DNA of 57,351 bases from Nitrospira sp. (lineage in GTDB: Bacteria > Nitrospirota > Nitrospiria > Nitrospirales > Nitrospiraceae), in contig JAHBWU010000014.1 in NCBI GenBank assembly GCA_019636835.1, positions 1 through 57,351 on the forward strand, in the 5' to 3' direction. The position numbers and the translations under genes are program-made. The notes beneath the pieces were generated by a model. The model ran no database searches and was not told the origin of the DNA. It worked only from the letters and a program-made list of their open reading frames with translations. This document shows, piece by piece, positions 31,289 to 41,416 of the stretch; positions within the stretch are counted from its first letter, which is position 1, and each line of letters starts with the position of its first letter.

Positions 31289-31933
31289 ATGGCATTGCCA
31301 CACCTCAACCTTGATGCGCTTCGCAATGTGCCGGCCTCACAAAAGGCCGCACTCTTATTCCTGCTTGTTGGAGGCATGATGGCGGGCTTCTATTTCTACA
31401 TAGCAGAACCTAAGTCTGTAACCATCACGGCGCTCGAGGCTGAAAACAGCAAGCTGGAGAGTGAAATTCAAACGCTCACGATCAAAGTAAAACATCTCGA
31501 TGAATTAGTCGCCGCGAACAAACAGCTTGAAATTGAACTGGCTAAGAAGAAGGAACGCCTCCCACCGGAAGAAGAAGCGATCATGCTGCTGAAGCAGGTA
31601 TCTGACCTCGGCGTGCGATTGGGACTTGATATCAAACTGTGGAAGCCAGGCGCCCAGACTGAAGATGCGTCGAAGCTCTTCGTCAAGATGCCGGTCAGCG
31701 TGGAAGTGGCCGGGGTCTATCACACTGCCGCATTGTTTTTCGATCGGATCAATCGACTCCCTCGGATTATTACTGTGTCGGGCCTTAAGATGGGATCTCC
31801 AAAGATTGAACAAGGGCGAATTGTATCGCAAACGACATTTGACCTGGTGGCATACGCCGCGCCTCAGGAAAAGCCGGCTTCTGGAGTAGCTTCCTCGGCT
31901 AATGCTCCTAAAGTGGCTCAAGTTGGAAAATAA
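31289..31933 (+). CDS. pilO: Type IV pilus assembly protein PilO
   Basis: Inner-membrane partner of PilN; 214 residues. A TM helix at about residues 19-37 (KAALLFLLVGGMMAGFYFY) is followed by a coiled coil (about 45-95) and a periplasmic domain containing VEVAGVYHTAALFFDRINRL, typical of PilO. The C-terminal ~20 residues are Ala/Ser-rich. Confidence 0.93.
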   Translation: MALPHLNLDALRNVPASQKAALLFLLVGGMMAGFYFYIAEPKSVTITALEAENSKLESEIQTLTIKVKHLDELVAANKQLEIELAKKKERLPPEEEAIMLLKQVSDLGVRLGLDIKLWKPGAQTEDASKLFVKMPVSVEVAGVYHTAALFFDRINRLPRIITVSGLKMGSPKIEQGRIVSQTTFDLVAYAAPQEKPASGVASSANAPKVAQVGK

Positions 31934-31948
31934 CGATATCGTGACACC

Positions 31949-32572
31949 ATGCACGTCTTGAGTATCAGAAAGAAGTCTAGAGCATATTCTCAAACCGTAG
32001 GTGCCGGCGTGGTGTGCACGTGCATCATCCTTTTTGGGAGTATGGATGCACAGGCCGAGTCCTCACCCGTTCCTGGCCTGATGATTCCGATGCGGCAAGA
32101 TGCCCTCAAGCTGCCTTCTGTACCGGAAATCCAGAGGACCACTCCACAAGCTATAGAAGCGCCATTATCGGCTTCAAATGCCCCGGCGCCTTCCCAGCTT
32201 TCCGTACCAGACGGGATGGTTGGAGGTGGGTATGATCCTTCCGGTCGTCGAGATCCATTTGCTCCTATCGTTCAGGACCTTCAGCCGGGAAAGACGGATA
32301 CAACCCTCCCACCATTGCAACGCGTGACCCTGACAGAGCTCAACCTTATTGCTATTGTATGGGGAGCATACGGCTATACCGCTATGGTGCAGACTCCAGA
32401 AGGACATGGGTATACCGTTCGACGGGGAACGAGGATCGGGCAAAACAACGGAGTGGTCAGTGCAATTACCGAGCGCGGCGTCATTGTCCAGGAACGGTTC
32501 ACTGATGTGTATGGCAAGAAGCAGGAGCGAGAACATGTCAAGCTCTTACATCCCAAAGAGGGCTCAGAATGA
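31949..32572 (+). CDS. pilP: Type IV pilus assembly protein PilP
   Basis: Inner-membrane lipoprotein or periplasmic linker between PilNO and the secretin; 207 residues. A basic N-terminus and hydrophobic stretch (about residues 17-35) are followed by a Pro-rich linker. The PilP core is YDPSGRRDPFAPI, then LTELNLIAIVWGAYGYTAMV and YTVRRGTRIGQNNGVV. The Cys in VVCTCIILF (positions about 22-24) is not a clear lipobox. The stop overlaps pilQ by 4 bp. Confidence 0.9.
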   Translation: MHVLSIRKKSRAYSQTVGAGVVCTCIILFGSMDAQAESSPVPGLMIPMRQDALKLPSVPEIQRTTPQAIEAPLSASNAPAPSQLSVPDGMVGGGYDPSGRRDPFAPIVQDLQPGKTDTTLPPLQRVTLTELNLIAIVWGAYGYTAMVQTPEGHGYTVRRGTRIGQNNGVVSAITERGVIVQERFTDVYGKKQEREHVKLLHPKEGSE

Positions 32573-34542
32573 AACCATTATTTTTGCGCTCAGTTAATTT
32601 CTTAACTGCTGGATGTTTCATCGAAGCCTTGGGGCTGTCGTTCGCCGCTCTGACCATAATTGCCCAGACGCCCGTGTTGGCCGAAGAGATGACAAAACGG
32701 AGTGATATCACACGGGCTGAAATAGCCACGACACGATTGTTGGCGCAGGTCGTGACCGCCATTGAGATCCGCCCCGAAACGGATCTGGTGACTGTAGTGG
32801 TTGCCGGGGATGGTCAGCTATTTCCTGAGGCTAATTTTTTAGATGAATCCCGTTTAGTCGTCGATATCCCTGCCGTATCGTCCACCCTTCGACGATCAGT
32901 GGTACGGGCCAACCACTACCTGCTCAAAAAAGTCAGAGTGGGAAACCATGCTGACAAGGTCAGACTCGTGTTCGATGTGCCGGAACGCCCGGCTTTTTCT
33001 CTCGACCGCGAAGATAACAAGGTGTTAATCACACTGAGGCCGAGCGAACGGAAAATATCCTCCGTTGTCGCTGTGCACGTTGATGGAGGAGAGAGCGCCT
33101 CATTCTACACCCAGGCCCGAAAGGCGCTACTTGAGCCTGGGGATCGCATGGTCAAAAGAGCGACGCGAGTCGTTCGCACCCGCCAGCCTCAGTTTAAAGT
33201 ACAGCGAGTTCAGATGGCTGGAGAAAATGCTCCGGCTGAAAAGGACGACCGATCCGATGACCTTGTGATAGGGCAGTCTCGGTTTGTAGGCCGACGCATC
33301 TCGCTCGATTTTCAACAGGCAGACATTACCAACATTCTTCGATTGATCGCCGAAGTCAGCGGCTTCAACATCGTCGTTGGAGAAGGTGTCAAGTCGAAGG
33401 TCACCATGAAGTTGGTGAGTGTGCCGTGGGATCAGGCGTTGGATATGCTTTTGAAGATGAACGCTCTTGGTATGATTCGCCAAGGGAGCATCGTATGGGT
33501 GGATTCTCTGGCAAACATTGCCAAGCAGCAGGATGAAGAAGCACGGGCCAGGGATTCCAAGACCAAGGCGGAAGAATTGGTCGACCGCGTCTTTTATATC
33601 AGGAATCTTCAGGCGCAAGAAGTCATGCAATCACTGCGACAGTACTTGAGCCCGCGCGGCCTGATGCAATTTAATGCCGGAAGTAATGCCTTGGTCGTTC
33701 GAGAGACGGAATCCAAGCTGGCAATTGTCAAACAACTTGTAGAGGGGCTCGACCTGGAAGTTCCACAAGTGCAGATTGAAGCGCGTATCGTTCAGGCCGA
33801 CACCGTATACGCGAGAGGTTTGGGGATTCAGTGGGGTTTCCAGGCGGGCAATCGCACGCCCACTGATTTCTTCGCTCTCTCGAATATTACCGGTCCATTC
33901 GGGCAGATCGCCGGAACAGGGTCTAGCACGATCGATAGGAGCTTCCTGGTAAACTTGCCGGCCCAGGTTGGTGGATTGCCAGCCGTGCCGTCGATTGGCT
34001 GGACTTTTGGGAAGCTTGGCGGCGATTTCGCTTTGGATATGCGGCTTTCGGCTGGGGAGTTGCTAGGCTTGACCAAAGTGATTGCGGCGCCGAAAATCAC
34101 CACGTTGGACAAGCGAGAAGCGAAGATTTCACAGGGTGAATCGATTCCCTTCCAGACAACATCCTTACAGGGTACGCAAACGACGTTTGTCGATGCGAAC
34201 TTGGAGTTGAACGTAACGCCCCAGATCACCTCACGCGATCCGAAAGAGGACGGAAAGAGAATTTTGATGCGGGTGCGAGCGACTCGCAATGCTGTCGGCG
34301 CACGGAGCAATCCGGCTGGTCCGAGTATCGATCGACGCGAAGCAACGACGCAGGTGATTGTTAGAGATGGTGAAACGATGGTGATCGGTGGAGTCTTTGT
34401 CGATACCCAGAACAACAACGTTCAAGGCGTTCCCTATCTCTCGCGTATGCCGGTTCTTGGATGGTTGTTCAAGAACAAGTCCGAAGGAGTCTCCAAGCAA
34501 GAATTGCTCATCTTCCTCACACCGAGTATTATTAAGACGTAG
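32569..34542 (+). CDS. pilQ: Type IV pilus secretin PilQ
   Basis: Outer-membrane channel for the pilus; 657 residues. A signal peptide ends near AQTPVLA (residue 38). One AMIN domain lies at about residues 60-150, probably contacting peptidoglycan. An STN/N0 domain starts near 242 (RRISLDFQQADITNILRLIA), N1 near 340 (VFYIRNLQAQEVMQSLRQYL), and the secretin domain runs from about 400 to the end. The conserved VPYLSRMPVLGWLFKNK and LLIFLTPSII close the protein. A terminator follows 27 bp after the stop. Confidence 0.96.
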   Translation: MKPLFLRSVNFLTAGCFIEALGLSFAALTIIAQTPVLAEEMTKRSDITRAEIATTRLLAQVVTAIEIRPETDLVTVVVAGDGQLFPEANFLDESRLVVDIPAVSSTLRRSVVRANHYLLKKVRVGNHADKVRLVFDVPERPAFSLDREDNKVLITLRPSERKISSVVAVHVDGGESASFYTQARKALLEPGDRMVKRATRVVRTRQPQFKVQRVQMAGENAPAEKDDRSDDLVIGQSRFVGRRISLDFQQADITNILRLIAEVSGFNIVVGEGVKSKVTMKLVSVPWDQALDMLLKMNALGMIRQGSIVWVDSLANIAKQQDEEARARDSKTKAEELVDRVFYIRNLQAQEVMQSLRQYLSPRGLMQFNAGSNALVVRETESKLAIVKQLVEGLDLEVPQVQIEARIVQADTVYARGLGIQWGFQAGNRTPTDFFALSNITGPFGQIAGTGSSTIDRSFLVNLPAQVGGLPAVPSIGWTFGKLGGDFALDMRLSAGELLGLTKVIAAPKITTLDKREAKISQGESIPFQTTSLQGTQTTFVDANLELNVTPQITSRDPKEDGKRILMRVRATRNAVGARSNPAGPSIDRREATTQVIVRDGETMVIGGVFVDTQNNNVQGVPYLSRMPVLGWLFKNKSEGVSKQELLIFLTPSIIKT

Positions 34543-34568
34543 AGATCGTCTCAGACGTTACGATGGAG

Positions 34569-34605
34569 AAAGCGTGGCGATGCAGAAGTGCATCACCACG
34601 CTTTT
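34569..34605 (+). terminator. Intrinsic terminator after pilQ
   Basis: AAAGCGTGG-C-GATGCA (from 34569) pairs with TGCATC-A-CCACGCTTT, giving a long stem with one internal mismatch, and runs into TTTT. It closes the pil operon. The remaining gap to aroB (to 34790) holds no gene; a weak TACGAT at 34700 may be the aroB -10. Confidence 0.82.
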
Positions 34606-34790
34606 GTGTTTTGTCTCACAATGGTCAGGTGGACAACATGCAGTGTTTGAGCGACCTCCCAAGAGGACACAAGCCTTTTTAGTCTTGCCGGGGCTGTGAT
34701 ACGATATCCACTCCGTGAATGGCCTCGTGGAGTATTGCGGTAGAACACTGACATGACATGCTGCTCCGCTCCGTTCTCCTGGACGACGAA

Positions 34791-35900
34791 ATGACTGCAA
34801 TTTTCACCATTCCTGTTTCTTTAGCTGAAAGAAGTTACGAGATTATCATCCAGGCAGGACTTTTAGAGAGACTCGGCAGGAAATTAAAGAAACAGGGAGT
34901 AAGAGGAAAAATCGGAATTGTGACTGATCGGCACGTCGCTCGATACTACCTGAAGAGTAGTCTGGAGGCGATCAAGAAGTATGGGATTGATCCCGTTCCG
35001 ATCATTCTGACTCCAGGAGAGCGGTCGAAAACGCTGAAGACTGTGGAGCATATCCTTGACGTATTGGCGCGTCATCAATTCGAGCGATCGTCAATACTCT
35101 TGGCGCTCGGTGGGGGTGTGGTGGGCGACATGACCGGGTTTGCTGCCTCGATCTACCAACGTGGTATTCCCTACATTCAGGTGCCGACGACTCTTGTTGC
35201 GCAGGTTGATTCAAGCGTCGGAGGAAAGACGGGCGTCGATCATCGGCTCGGGAAGAACCTGATTGGGTCGTTTTATCAACCACGCGCTGTATGGATAGAT
35301 CCATTAACTCTTCATACCTTGCCCACTCGGGAATTAGTGGCCGGGCTTGCCGAGGTCATTAAGTACGGAATCATTGCGGATGAGTCTTTCTTTGCCTATC
35401 TGCAGCGGCACTTGTCTGAATTACGGAGGCAAGAGCCTGGTATCGTCGCGACGGTGGTGAAACGATCCTGTGAGATAAAGGCTGAGGTGGTTGCCGCGGA
35501 TGAGCGAGAATCCGATCGCAGACGAATCCTCAACTATGGTCATACCATCGGCCATGCGCTTGAAGCATTGGGAGGGTATAGGTCGTTTGTCCATGGAGAA
35601 GCGGTGGGGATTGGGTTAGTACAAGAAGCCGAACTTGCCTGTTTTCAGGGAATTTGTTCTCCTGTTGTGGTCGAAGAGATTCGGCGTATCGTGAATGATG
35701 CGGGGCTTAGCGATCGTATGCCACGGTGGACACCGCAGAGGATATGGAAAGCCATGCTGCATGATAAAAAGGTATCAGGGGGGCGAATCATTGGAGTGTG
35801 GCCGGAACGTATCGGACAGGTGCGGATAGGACCGATTGAAAAACATGTGTTTGAGCAATGGTATTCAGTTTTACGAGTCTCTCCTCATGGTCACGCCTAA
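34791..35900 (+). CDS. aroB: 3-dehydroquinate synthase
   Basis: NAD- and metal-dependent second step of the shikimate pathway; 369 residues from ATG 34791. ATG 34758 would add 11 residues, and neither start has a convincing Shine-Dalgarno. NAD-binding LGGGVVGDMTGFAAS, then VPTTLVAQVDSSVGGKTGVD, the Glu of AEVIKYG, and the metal-binding His of NYGHTIGHALE and FVHGEAV are all present. A pilQ-aroB neighbourhood is common, though aroK is missing here. Confidence 0.96.
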   Translation: MTAIFTIPVSLAERSYEIIIQAGLLERLGRKLKKQGVRGKIGIVTDRHVARYYLKSSLEAIKKYGIDPVPIILTPGERSKTLKTVEHILDVLARHQFERSSILLALGGGVVGDMTGFAASIYQRGIPYIQVPTTLVAQVDSSVGGKTGVDHRLGKNLIGSFYQPRAVWIDPLTLHTLPTRELVAGLAEVIKYGIIADESFFAYLQRHLSELRRQEPGIVATVVKRSCEIKAEVVAADERESDRRRILNYGHTIGHALEALGGYRSFVHGEAVGIGLVQEAELACFQGICSPVVVEEIRRIVNDAGLSDRMPRWTPQRIWKAMLHDKKVSGGRIIGVWPERIGQVRIGPIEKHVFEQWYSVLRVSPHGHA

Positions 35901-35994
35901 TTACGCATCGCTTGCCTAAAGGGCGGAGTCGATATGAACTTATCTTCTGTGTAGAGTGTGGCCGTTGGAAATAGGCCGGTTTTACCGGAGTTCT

Positions 35995-37782
35995 ATGCGG
36001 ACGTTGCGAATCGCGATGGCTCAGATGAACCCAACCGTTGGGGATCTGACCGGCAACATCCGCCGCATTACAACCTGGCTGCGAGACGCGAAGAAAGCCA
36101 AAGCCGACCTGGTTGTATTTCCTGAGCTGGCCATTACCGGTTATCCCCCCGAAGATCTACTTCTCAAGCCGCAGTTTGTGGCTGATAACTTACGGGCACT
36201 GAAAGAGATCGCCCAGGCCTGTCGCGGTTTGGTTGCCGTGGTAGGGTACGTGGGACAGGAAGATCAAATTAACTCACATTCCTCTCGGCGGTCAATCGTC
36301 TCAGCCGGCCGGCACACACTCTACAATTCGGCAGCATTGATTGCCGATCGCAAGTTAGTCGGTAGTTATAGAAAGTGGTATTTGCCCAACTATGGGGTAT
36401 TTGATGAAAGCCGTTATTTTCATCCGGGGCGGAGACTCCCGTTACTTCTCGTCAATGGAACGACGATCGGAGTGTCCATCTGCGAGGATATTTGGTTGTC
36501 AGAAGGACCCAGCCGTTTGCAGGCAGCGGCCGGCGCGGAGGTGATCGTCAATATCAATGCCTCTCCCTTTCATGTCGGTAAAGGTCGTTCGAGAGAGCAG
36601 ATGCTGGCGAAGAGAGCGCGGGAAAACGGAGTCATTGTCACGTATACGAACATGGTTGGAGGCCAAGACGAGCTGGTCTTCGATGGGAACAGTTTGATTC
36701 TGGACCCATCCGGCAATGTGATCGCACGCGGTCACGCGTTTCATGAGGAGTTGCTGGTGGCCGATTTGAATGTGGATGCTGTTTCAGGCGGGCGTATGGC
36801 TCATGGACGAAAAACTGCATTGACCGGAAAAGCTGTTTCGGTCGTCGATCGTCTGGTGGTGAACGGGACGTGGATAAAAAAGAAGAAGCGGGCTCAAATC
36901 GTGCCTGCGTTAGCAGCGCCATTGGATAAGATCGAAGAGGTGTATCGCGCTCTGGTACTGGGCGTGAAAGATTATGTCCAAAAGAATGGATTTATGCGAG
37001 TGGTGATTGGGTTGAGCGGAGGTGTCGATTCGGCAGTAACCGCGGCTATCGCGGTGGATGCGCTCGGCGCCAAGCACGTCCTCGGCGTTTTTATGCCCTC
37101 TCCGTACACCTCACATGAAAGTGAAGAGGATGTGGTGGAACTCGTACGGTGTCTCGACATCGACTTGAATACCGTCGCGATTACTCCGACATTTGAAGCC
37201 TATCGACAGTCGCTGGCACCGACATTTGTCGACTGTTCAGAGGACGCGACCGAGGAAAACCTCCAGGCTCGCATTCGAGGCAATCTACTCATGGCTGTGT
37301 CCAATAAGTTCGGGCATCTGGTTTTGGCCACTGGAAACAAAAGCGAGATGAGTGTGGGGTACTCGACTCTGTACGGTGATATGGCCGGCGGGTTCGCCGT
37401 CATTAAGGATGTGCCGAAGACGATGGTCTACGACCTGGCGAGGTTCCGCAATGAACGCGGGGCGTCGCCTGTGATTCCCAAACGTATCTTGGACCGACCG
37501 CCGACCGCCGAGCTGAGGCCGAATCAAAAGGATGAGGATTTCCTTCCGCCGTACGCTTTGCTCGATCCCATTCTTCGAGCGTACGTCGAAGAAGACCGCT
37601 CACTCGACGAAATCGTCGAAGCGGGGTTCGATCGCGCAACGGTCTCGCGCGTGGTTAGGATGGTCGATAGCAGCGAGTTCAAACGACGTCAGGCGCCTAT
37701 TGGCGTCAAGATCACTCATCGTGCCTTCGGCAAGGACCGTCGGATGCCGATTACGAACGGTTATCGCATCAAACAGCCATAA
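35995..37782 (+). CDS. nadE: Glutamine-dependent NAD+ synthetase
   Basis: Final step of NAD biosynthesis; 595 residues. The N-terminal nitrilase-type glutaminase (about 1-270) has the Glu in VVFPELAITGYP, the Lys in RKWYLPNYGVFDE and the Cys in VSICEDIW. The C-terminal synthetase has the ATP loop GLSGGVDSAVTAA and downstream SEMSVGYSTLYGD. ATG 35995 follows GGAG and gives MRTLRIAMAQMNPTVGDLTG; a longer frame from 35956 adds unconserved residues. It stands alone between aroB and glnB. Confidence 0.96.
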   Translation: MRTLRIAMAQMNPTVGDLTGNIRRITTWLRDAKKAKADLVVFPELAITGYPPEDLLLKPQFVADNLRALKEIAQACRGLVAVVGYVGQEDQINSHSSRRSIVSAGRHTLYNSAALIADRKLVGSYRKWYLPNYGVFDESRYFHPGRRLPLLLVNGTTIGVSICEDIWLSEGPSRLQAAAGAEVIVNINASPFHVGKGRSREQMLAKRARENGVIVTYTNMVGGQDELVFDGNSLILDPSGNVIARGHAFHEELLVADLNVDAVSGGRMAHGRKTALTGKAVSVVDRLVVNGTWIKKKKRAQIVPALAAPLDKIEEVYRALVLGVKDYVQKNGFMRVVIGLSGGVDSAVTAAIAVDALGAKHVLGVFMPSPYTSHESEEDVVELVRCLDIDLNTVAITPTFEAYRQSLAPTFVDCSEDATEENLQARIRGNLLMAVSNKFGHLVLATGNKSEMSVGYSTLYGDMAGGFAVIKDVPKTMVYDLARFRNERGASPVIPKRILDRPPTAELRPNQKDEDFLPPYALLDPILRAYVEEDRSLDEIVEAGFDRATVSRVVRMVDSSEFKRRQAPIGVKITHRAFGKDRRMPITNGYRIKQP

Positions 37783-38475
<693 letters not shown>

Positions 38476-38535
38476 CGGTACAGGATCCAAGCGGTGGAAC
38501 ATGATCGCGGAGGATCTTTCTAAAGGAGGATGGGC

Positions 38536-39945
38536 ATGAACGTGCGTGAGGTATTGGAGTTCGCCAAGAAGCACAGGGTCCAGATGGTCGATCTGAAATT
38601 CGTCGATCTGCCGGGTGTATGGCAGCATATGACCATCCCTGTGAGCGAACTGAAGGAGGAGCTGTTTAAGGACGGTTCCGGCCTCGATGGATCGTCGATT
38701 CGCGGCTGGAAGGCCATTAACAACAGTGACTTGTTGGTGGTGCCGGACCCTGCCACGGCTTGCCTGGATCCGTTCACTGCGGTGCCGACGCTCAGCTTGG
38801 CCGGAAACGTCGTGGATCCGATTTCTCGCGAAAATTATGAACGTGATCCAAGATTTATCGCGCAAAAGGCTGAGAAGTATCTGCAGAGTACCAAGATCGG
38901 CGACAACTCATTCTGGGGGCCGGAAGCCGAATTTTTCATCTTCGATCATGCCCGTTACGACCAAACCAGCCACAGCGGCTTCTACTATATCGACTCAGAG
39001 GAAGGCGCCTGGAACATGGGGCAAGAGGGGATCAACCTGGGGGGGAAGATCCGGCATAAGCAAGGGTATTTCCCGGTGGCTCCGGCCGATACACAGCAAG
39101 ATATCCGGAGCGAGATGGTTCTGGAAATGGAAAAGGTCGGCATCGAGGTCGAAAAGCATCATCACGAGACGGCCTCGGCGGGGCAGGCCGAAATCGATAT
39201 CCGATTTGATTCCCTCTTGCGGACTGCGGACAAGATGATGCTGTACAAGTACATCGTCAAAAACGTGGCGCGTCGACATGGGAAGACGGTGACCTTCATG
39301 CCGAAGCCGCTTTTCAGCGATGCCGGATCGGGGATGCACACGCACCAGAGCATCTGGAAAGATGGGAAGCCGCTCTTTGCCGGGAAAGACTACGCCGGTA
39401 TCTCGCAGCTCTGTTTGTATTATATCGGTGGCATTCTGAAGCATGCGCCGGCGCTGGCGGCCTTTACGAATCCGACGACGAACTCCTACAAGCGCATCAC
39501 GCCGGGATTCGAAGCGCCGGTGCTGTTGGCCTATTCCAGCCGGAACCGGTCAGCCGGCATCCGTATTCCGATGTACTCCCCAAGTCCGAAGGCGAAGCGG
39601 ATCGAAGTGCGGTTTCCCGATCCATCCTGTAATCCCTATCTGGCATTCTCCGCGATGCTCATGGCGGGGCTCGACGGTATTCAGAACAAGATCAACCCAG
39701 GCGAACCGGCCGAAAAAGATCTTTATGATCTCGATCCGAAAGAGGCCGCGAGTATTCCAACCATGCCCGGGAGTCTGGATGAAGCGATCAACAGCTTAGA
39801 AAAGGATCACCAATTTCTACTCAAAGGAGAGGTGTTTACCGAGGACCTGATCGAGGCCTGGATCGGCTATAAGCGGAGCAAGGAGATCGATCAGATGCGC
39901 TTGCGGCCGCATCCGTACGAGTTTTTCCTCTATTACGATGCCTAG
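38536..39945 (+). CDS. glnA: Glutamine synthetase, type I (adenylylatable)
   Basis: Makes glutamine from glutamate, ammonia and ATP as a dodecamer; 469 residues. ATG 38530 abuts the AGGAGG at 38524-38529, whereas ATG 38536 lies 6 nt after it and is chosen. DGSSIRGW, the metal-ligand region [11 protein letters not shown], the [14 protein letters not shown] segment, MHTHQSIW and the ATP-site NPTTNSYKR are all present. The adenylylation tyrosine is residue 397 (codon 39724-39726, in [11 protein letters not shown]), so this GS should be a GlnE substrate. See the split glnE genes at 49387-53458. Confidence 0.97.
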   Translation: MNVREVLEFAKKHRVQMVDLKFVDLPGVWQHMTIPVSELKEELFKDGSGLDGSSIRGWKAINNSDLLVVPDPATACLDPFTAVPTLSLAGNVVDPISRENYERDPRFIAQKAEKYLQSTKIGDNSFWGPEAEFFIFDHARYDQTSHSGFYYIDSEEGAWNMGQEGINLGGKIRHKQGYFPVAPADTQQDIRSEMVLEMEKVGIEVEKHHHETASAGQAEIDIRFDSLLRTADKMMLYKYIVKNVARRHGKTVTFMPKPLFSDAGSGMHTHQSIWKDGKPLFAGKDYAGISQLCLYYIGGILKHAPALAAFTNPTTNSYKRITPGFEAPVLLAYSSRNRSAGIRIPMYSPSPKAKRIEVRFPDPSCNPYLAFSAMLMAGLDGIQNKINPGEPAEKDLYDLDPKEAASIPTMPGSLDEAINSLEKDHQFLLKGEVFTEDLIEAWIGYKRSKEIDQMRLRPHPYEFFLYYDA

Positions 39946-39986
39946 CCTCAGAGGGCCGTCGGGTGCACAAGATGCACGGGTGAAGG

Positions 39987-40379
39987 TTAGCGTTTCTCGC
40001 AAGCCGCCTTCCAAAGCGCATGATTGACGCCGCGTTCTTCTACCGGCTGCCAGTTCCCGCTTTCGATGTAGCCAGGGGCAGATCTGCCGGTGCCCATTTG
40101 GCGAGAAAATTCGATGACTTGCAGGACGCGTACGCGAGACTGCGCACAGTCAAATTCCTTATGGGTCTTGAAGGACAAGAATCGTGTTGTGCTGTTCCAC
40201 TTGAGATCCGTTAATTGCCAGAGCGTTGTACGAGTTCCTTCTCGGTGAATCGTTTCCGGATCGAAGTACAGGGTCTCGAGACCAGTAGGTTGGTACTGTT
40301 TCTCGATGGCCACCCATCCCGCATAGACCGGGCCTGAACTGAGCAGCATCAGCAGGACGATAAACCCAATTCCCTTCAT
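39987..40379 (-). CDS. Secreted protein with a surface-adhesin E-like domain
   Basis: 130 residues with a clear signal peptide (MKGIGFIVLLMLLSSGPVYA, cleavage before GW). The mature part resembles the surface-adhesin protein E domain: YFDPETIHREG, LWQLTDLKW, KTHKEFDCAQSRVRVLQV. Exported proteins with this fold are common and mostly uncharacterised. It is convergent with glnA (41-bp gap) and divergent from the CBS gene. Family assignment is moderate; export is well supported. Confidence 0.75.
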   Translation of the reverse strand: MKGIGFIVLLMLLSSGPVYAGWVAIEKQYQPTGLETLYFDPETIHREGTRTTLWQLTDLKWNSTTRFLSFKTHKEFDCAQSRVRVLQVIEFSRQMGTGRSAPGYIESGNWQPVEERGVNHALWKAACEKR

Positions 40380-40567
40380 GGCAGGTGATCCTGTTCGGCA
40401 CTGATCGAAGTAACGAGGTCAAGCCGGTTTGGATTGCATAAGGGGTCGCAGATAAAAAATCAAGCGGCAAGATTCGGACAAGACGATGGCGAAGGATGCG
40501 CCTCAGGGACCACTTGAGCGTCAACTTTACATAGGTTATTCTCCTGCTTACAACCAGGAGGAAGAAG

Positions 40568-41329
40568 ATGCCGAAACGAGTTCGTACGGGGTTGACACGG
40601 AGTGATATTCTCGATCGGTATGTCGGGCGGTTCAAGCAGCAGCTCGTGAAATTTCAACCCTTCCTCTCGCGTAAACGCGGGTCGGTTTCGCTTGAGGATT
40701 TCGACGAAGCGGCTGAAGAGCTGATCAGCCAGGTGTTCGGCGCGGCATCGGACCAATCTGAAGCCTACTTCTTTGCAAAGACCGGGGAATCGGCGATTTT
40801 GCCTGTAGAAGCGCAGGAAAGCGGGACCCACGATGTGGAACGTGAAAGTCTCCAACAGCGTCGCCAAGTGCTGGAAAGCTGTCTGGCAGATCTTGAATTA
40901 CGCCGACGACTGCAGGCAACGAGAAAAAAGAAGGGGATCGAGACGGCACTTGTTGAAGACTATATGTCACATGATGTGCGGAGCATCCACCGGGACGCGA
41001 CCATCAAACAAGCGGGGCAGTTATTGCAGAAGCACAAAGTCGGCTCGCTGATCGTCGACGACGGGTCTCGGTATATCGGCATCGTCACCGATTCGGATCT
41101 GACACGCAAAGCCGTCGCCAAAGGGCTTGACCCGAATACCACGACCGTCGCCACTTGCATGAGCCGGCCACTTGTGACGATTGAAGAAGATGAATCGCTC
41201 ACCGAAGCTATGTCGCTGATGAAGAAGCAGAGCATCCGACACCTGCCGGTTACTGCCGATGCCACGATCATCGGAGTACTTTCAGTCTCTGACCTCCTTC
41301 GCGCGTTCGAAGAACAAAAAACTCCGTAG
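40568..41329 (+). CDS. CBS-domain pair protein
   Basis: 253 residues. Residues 1-125 are a charged, helix-rich region of unknown function. From about residue 130, two CBS motifs follow: VEDYMSHDVRSIHRDATIKQ with GSLIVDDGSRYIGIVTDSDL, then CMSRPLVTIEEDESLTEAMS with RHLPVTADATIIGVLSVSDL. CBS pairs usually bind adenosyl nucleotides. There is no attached catalytic domain, so it is probably a regulatory or energy-sensing protein of unknown partner. GGAGGAAGA precedes the ATG. Confidence 0.88.
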   Translation: MPKRVRTGLTRSDILDRYVGRFKQQLVKFQPFLSRKRGSVSLEDFDEAAEELISQVFGAASDQSEAYFFAKTGESAILPVEAQESGTHDVERESLQQRRQVLESCLADLELRRRLQATRKKKGIETALVEDYMSHDVRSIHRDATIKQAGQLLQKHKVGSLIVDDGSRYIGIVTDSDLTRKAVAKGLDPNTTTVATCMSRPLVTIEEDESLTEAMSLMKKQSIRHLPVTADATIIGVLSVSDLLRAFEEQKTP

Positions 41330-41416
41330 CCTTCGTGCAACTAACCTGCTAGTAACTGCACGAAATGGTTGTCGAAAAGCCTGCTCACTAGAATTCTGAT
41401 CAGGTACGCTGCTGTC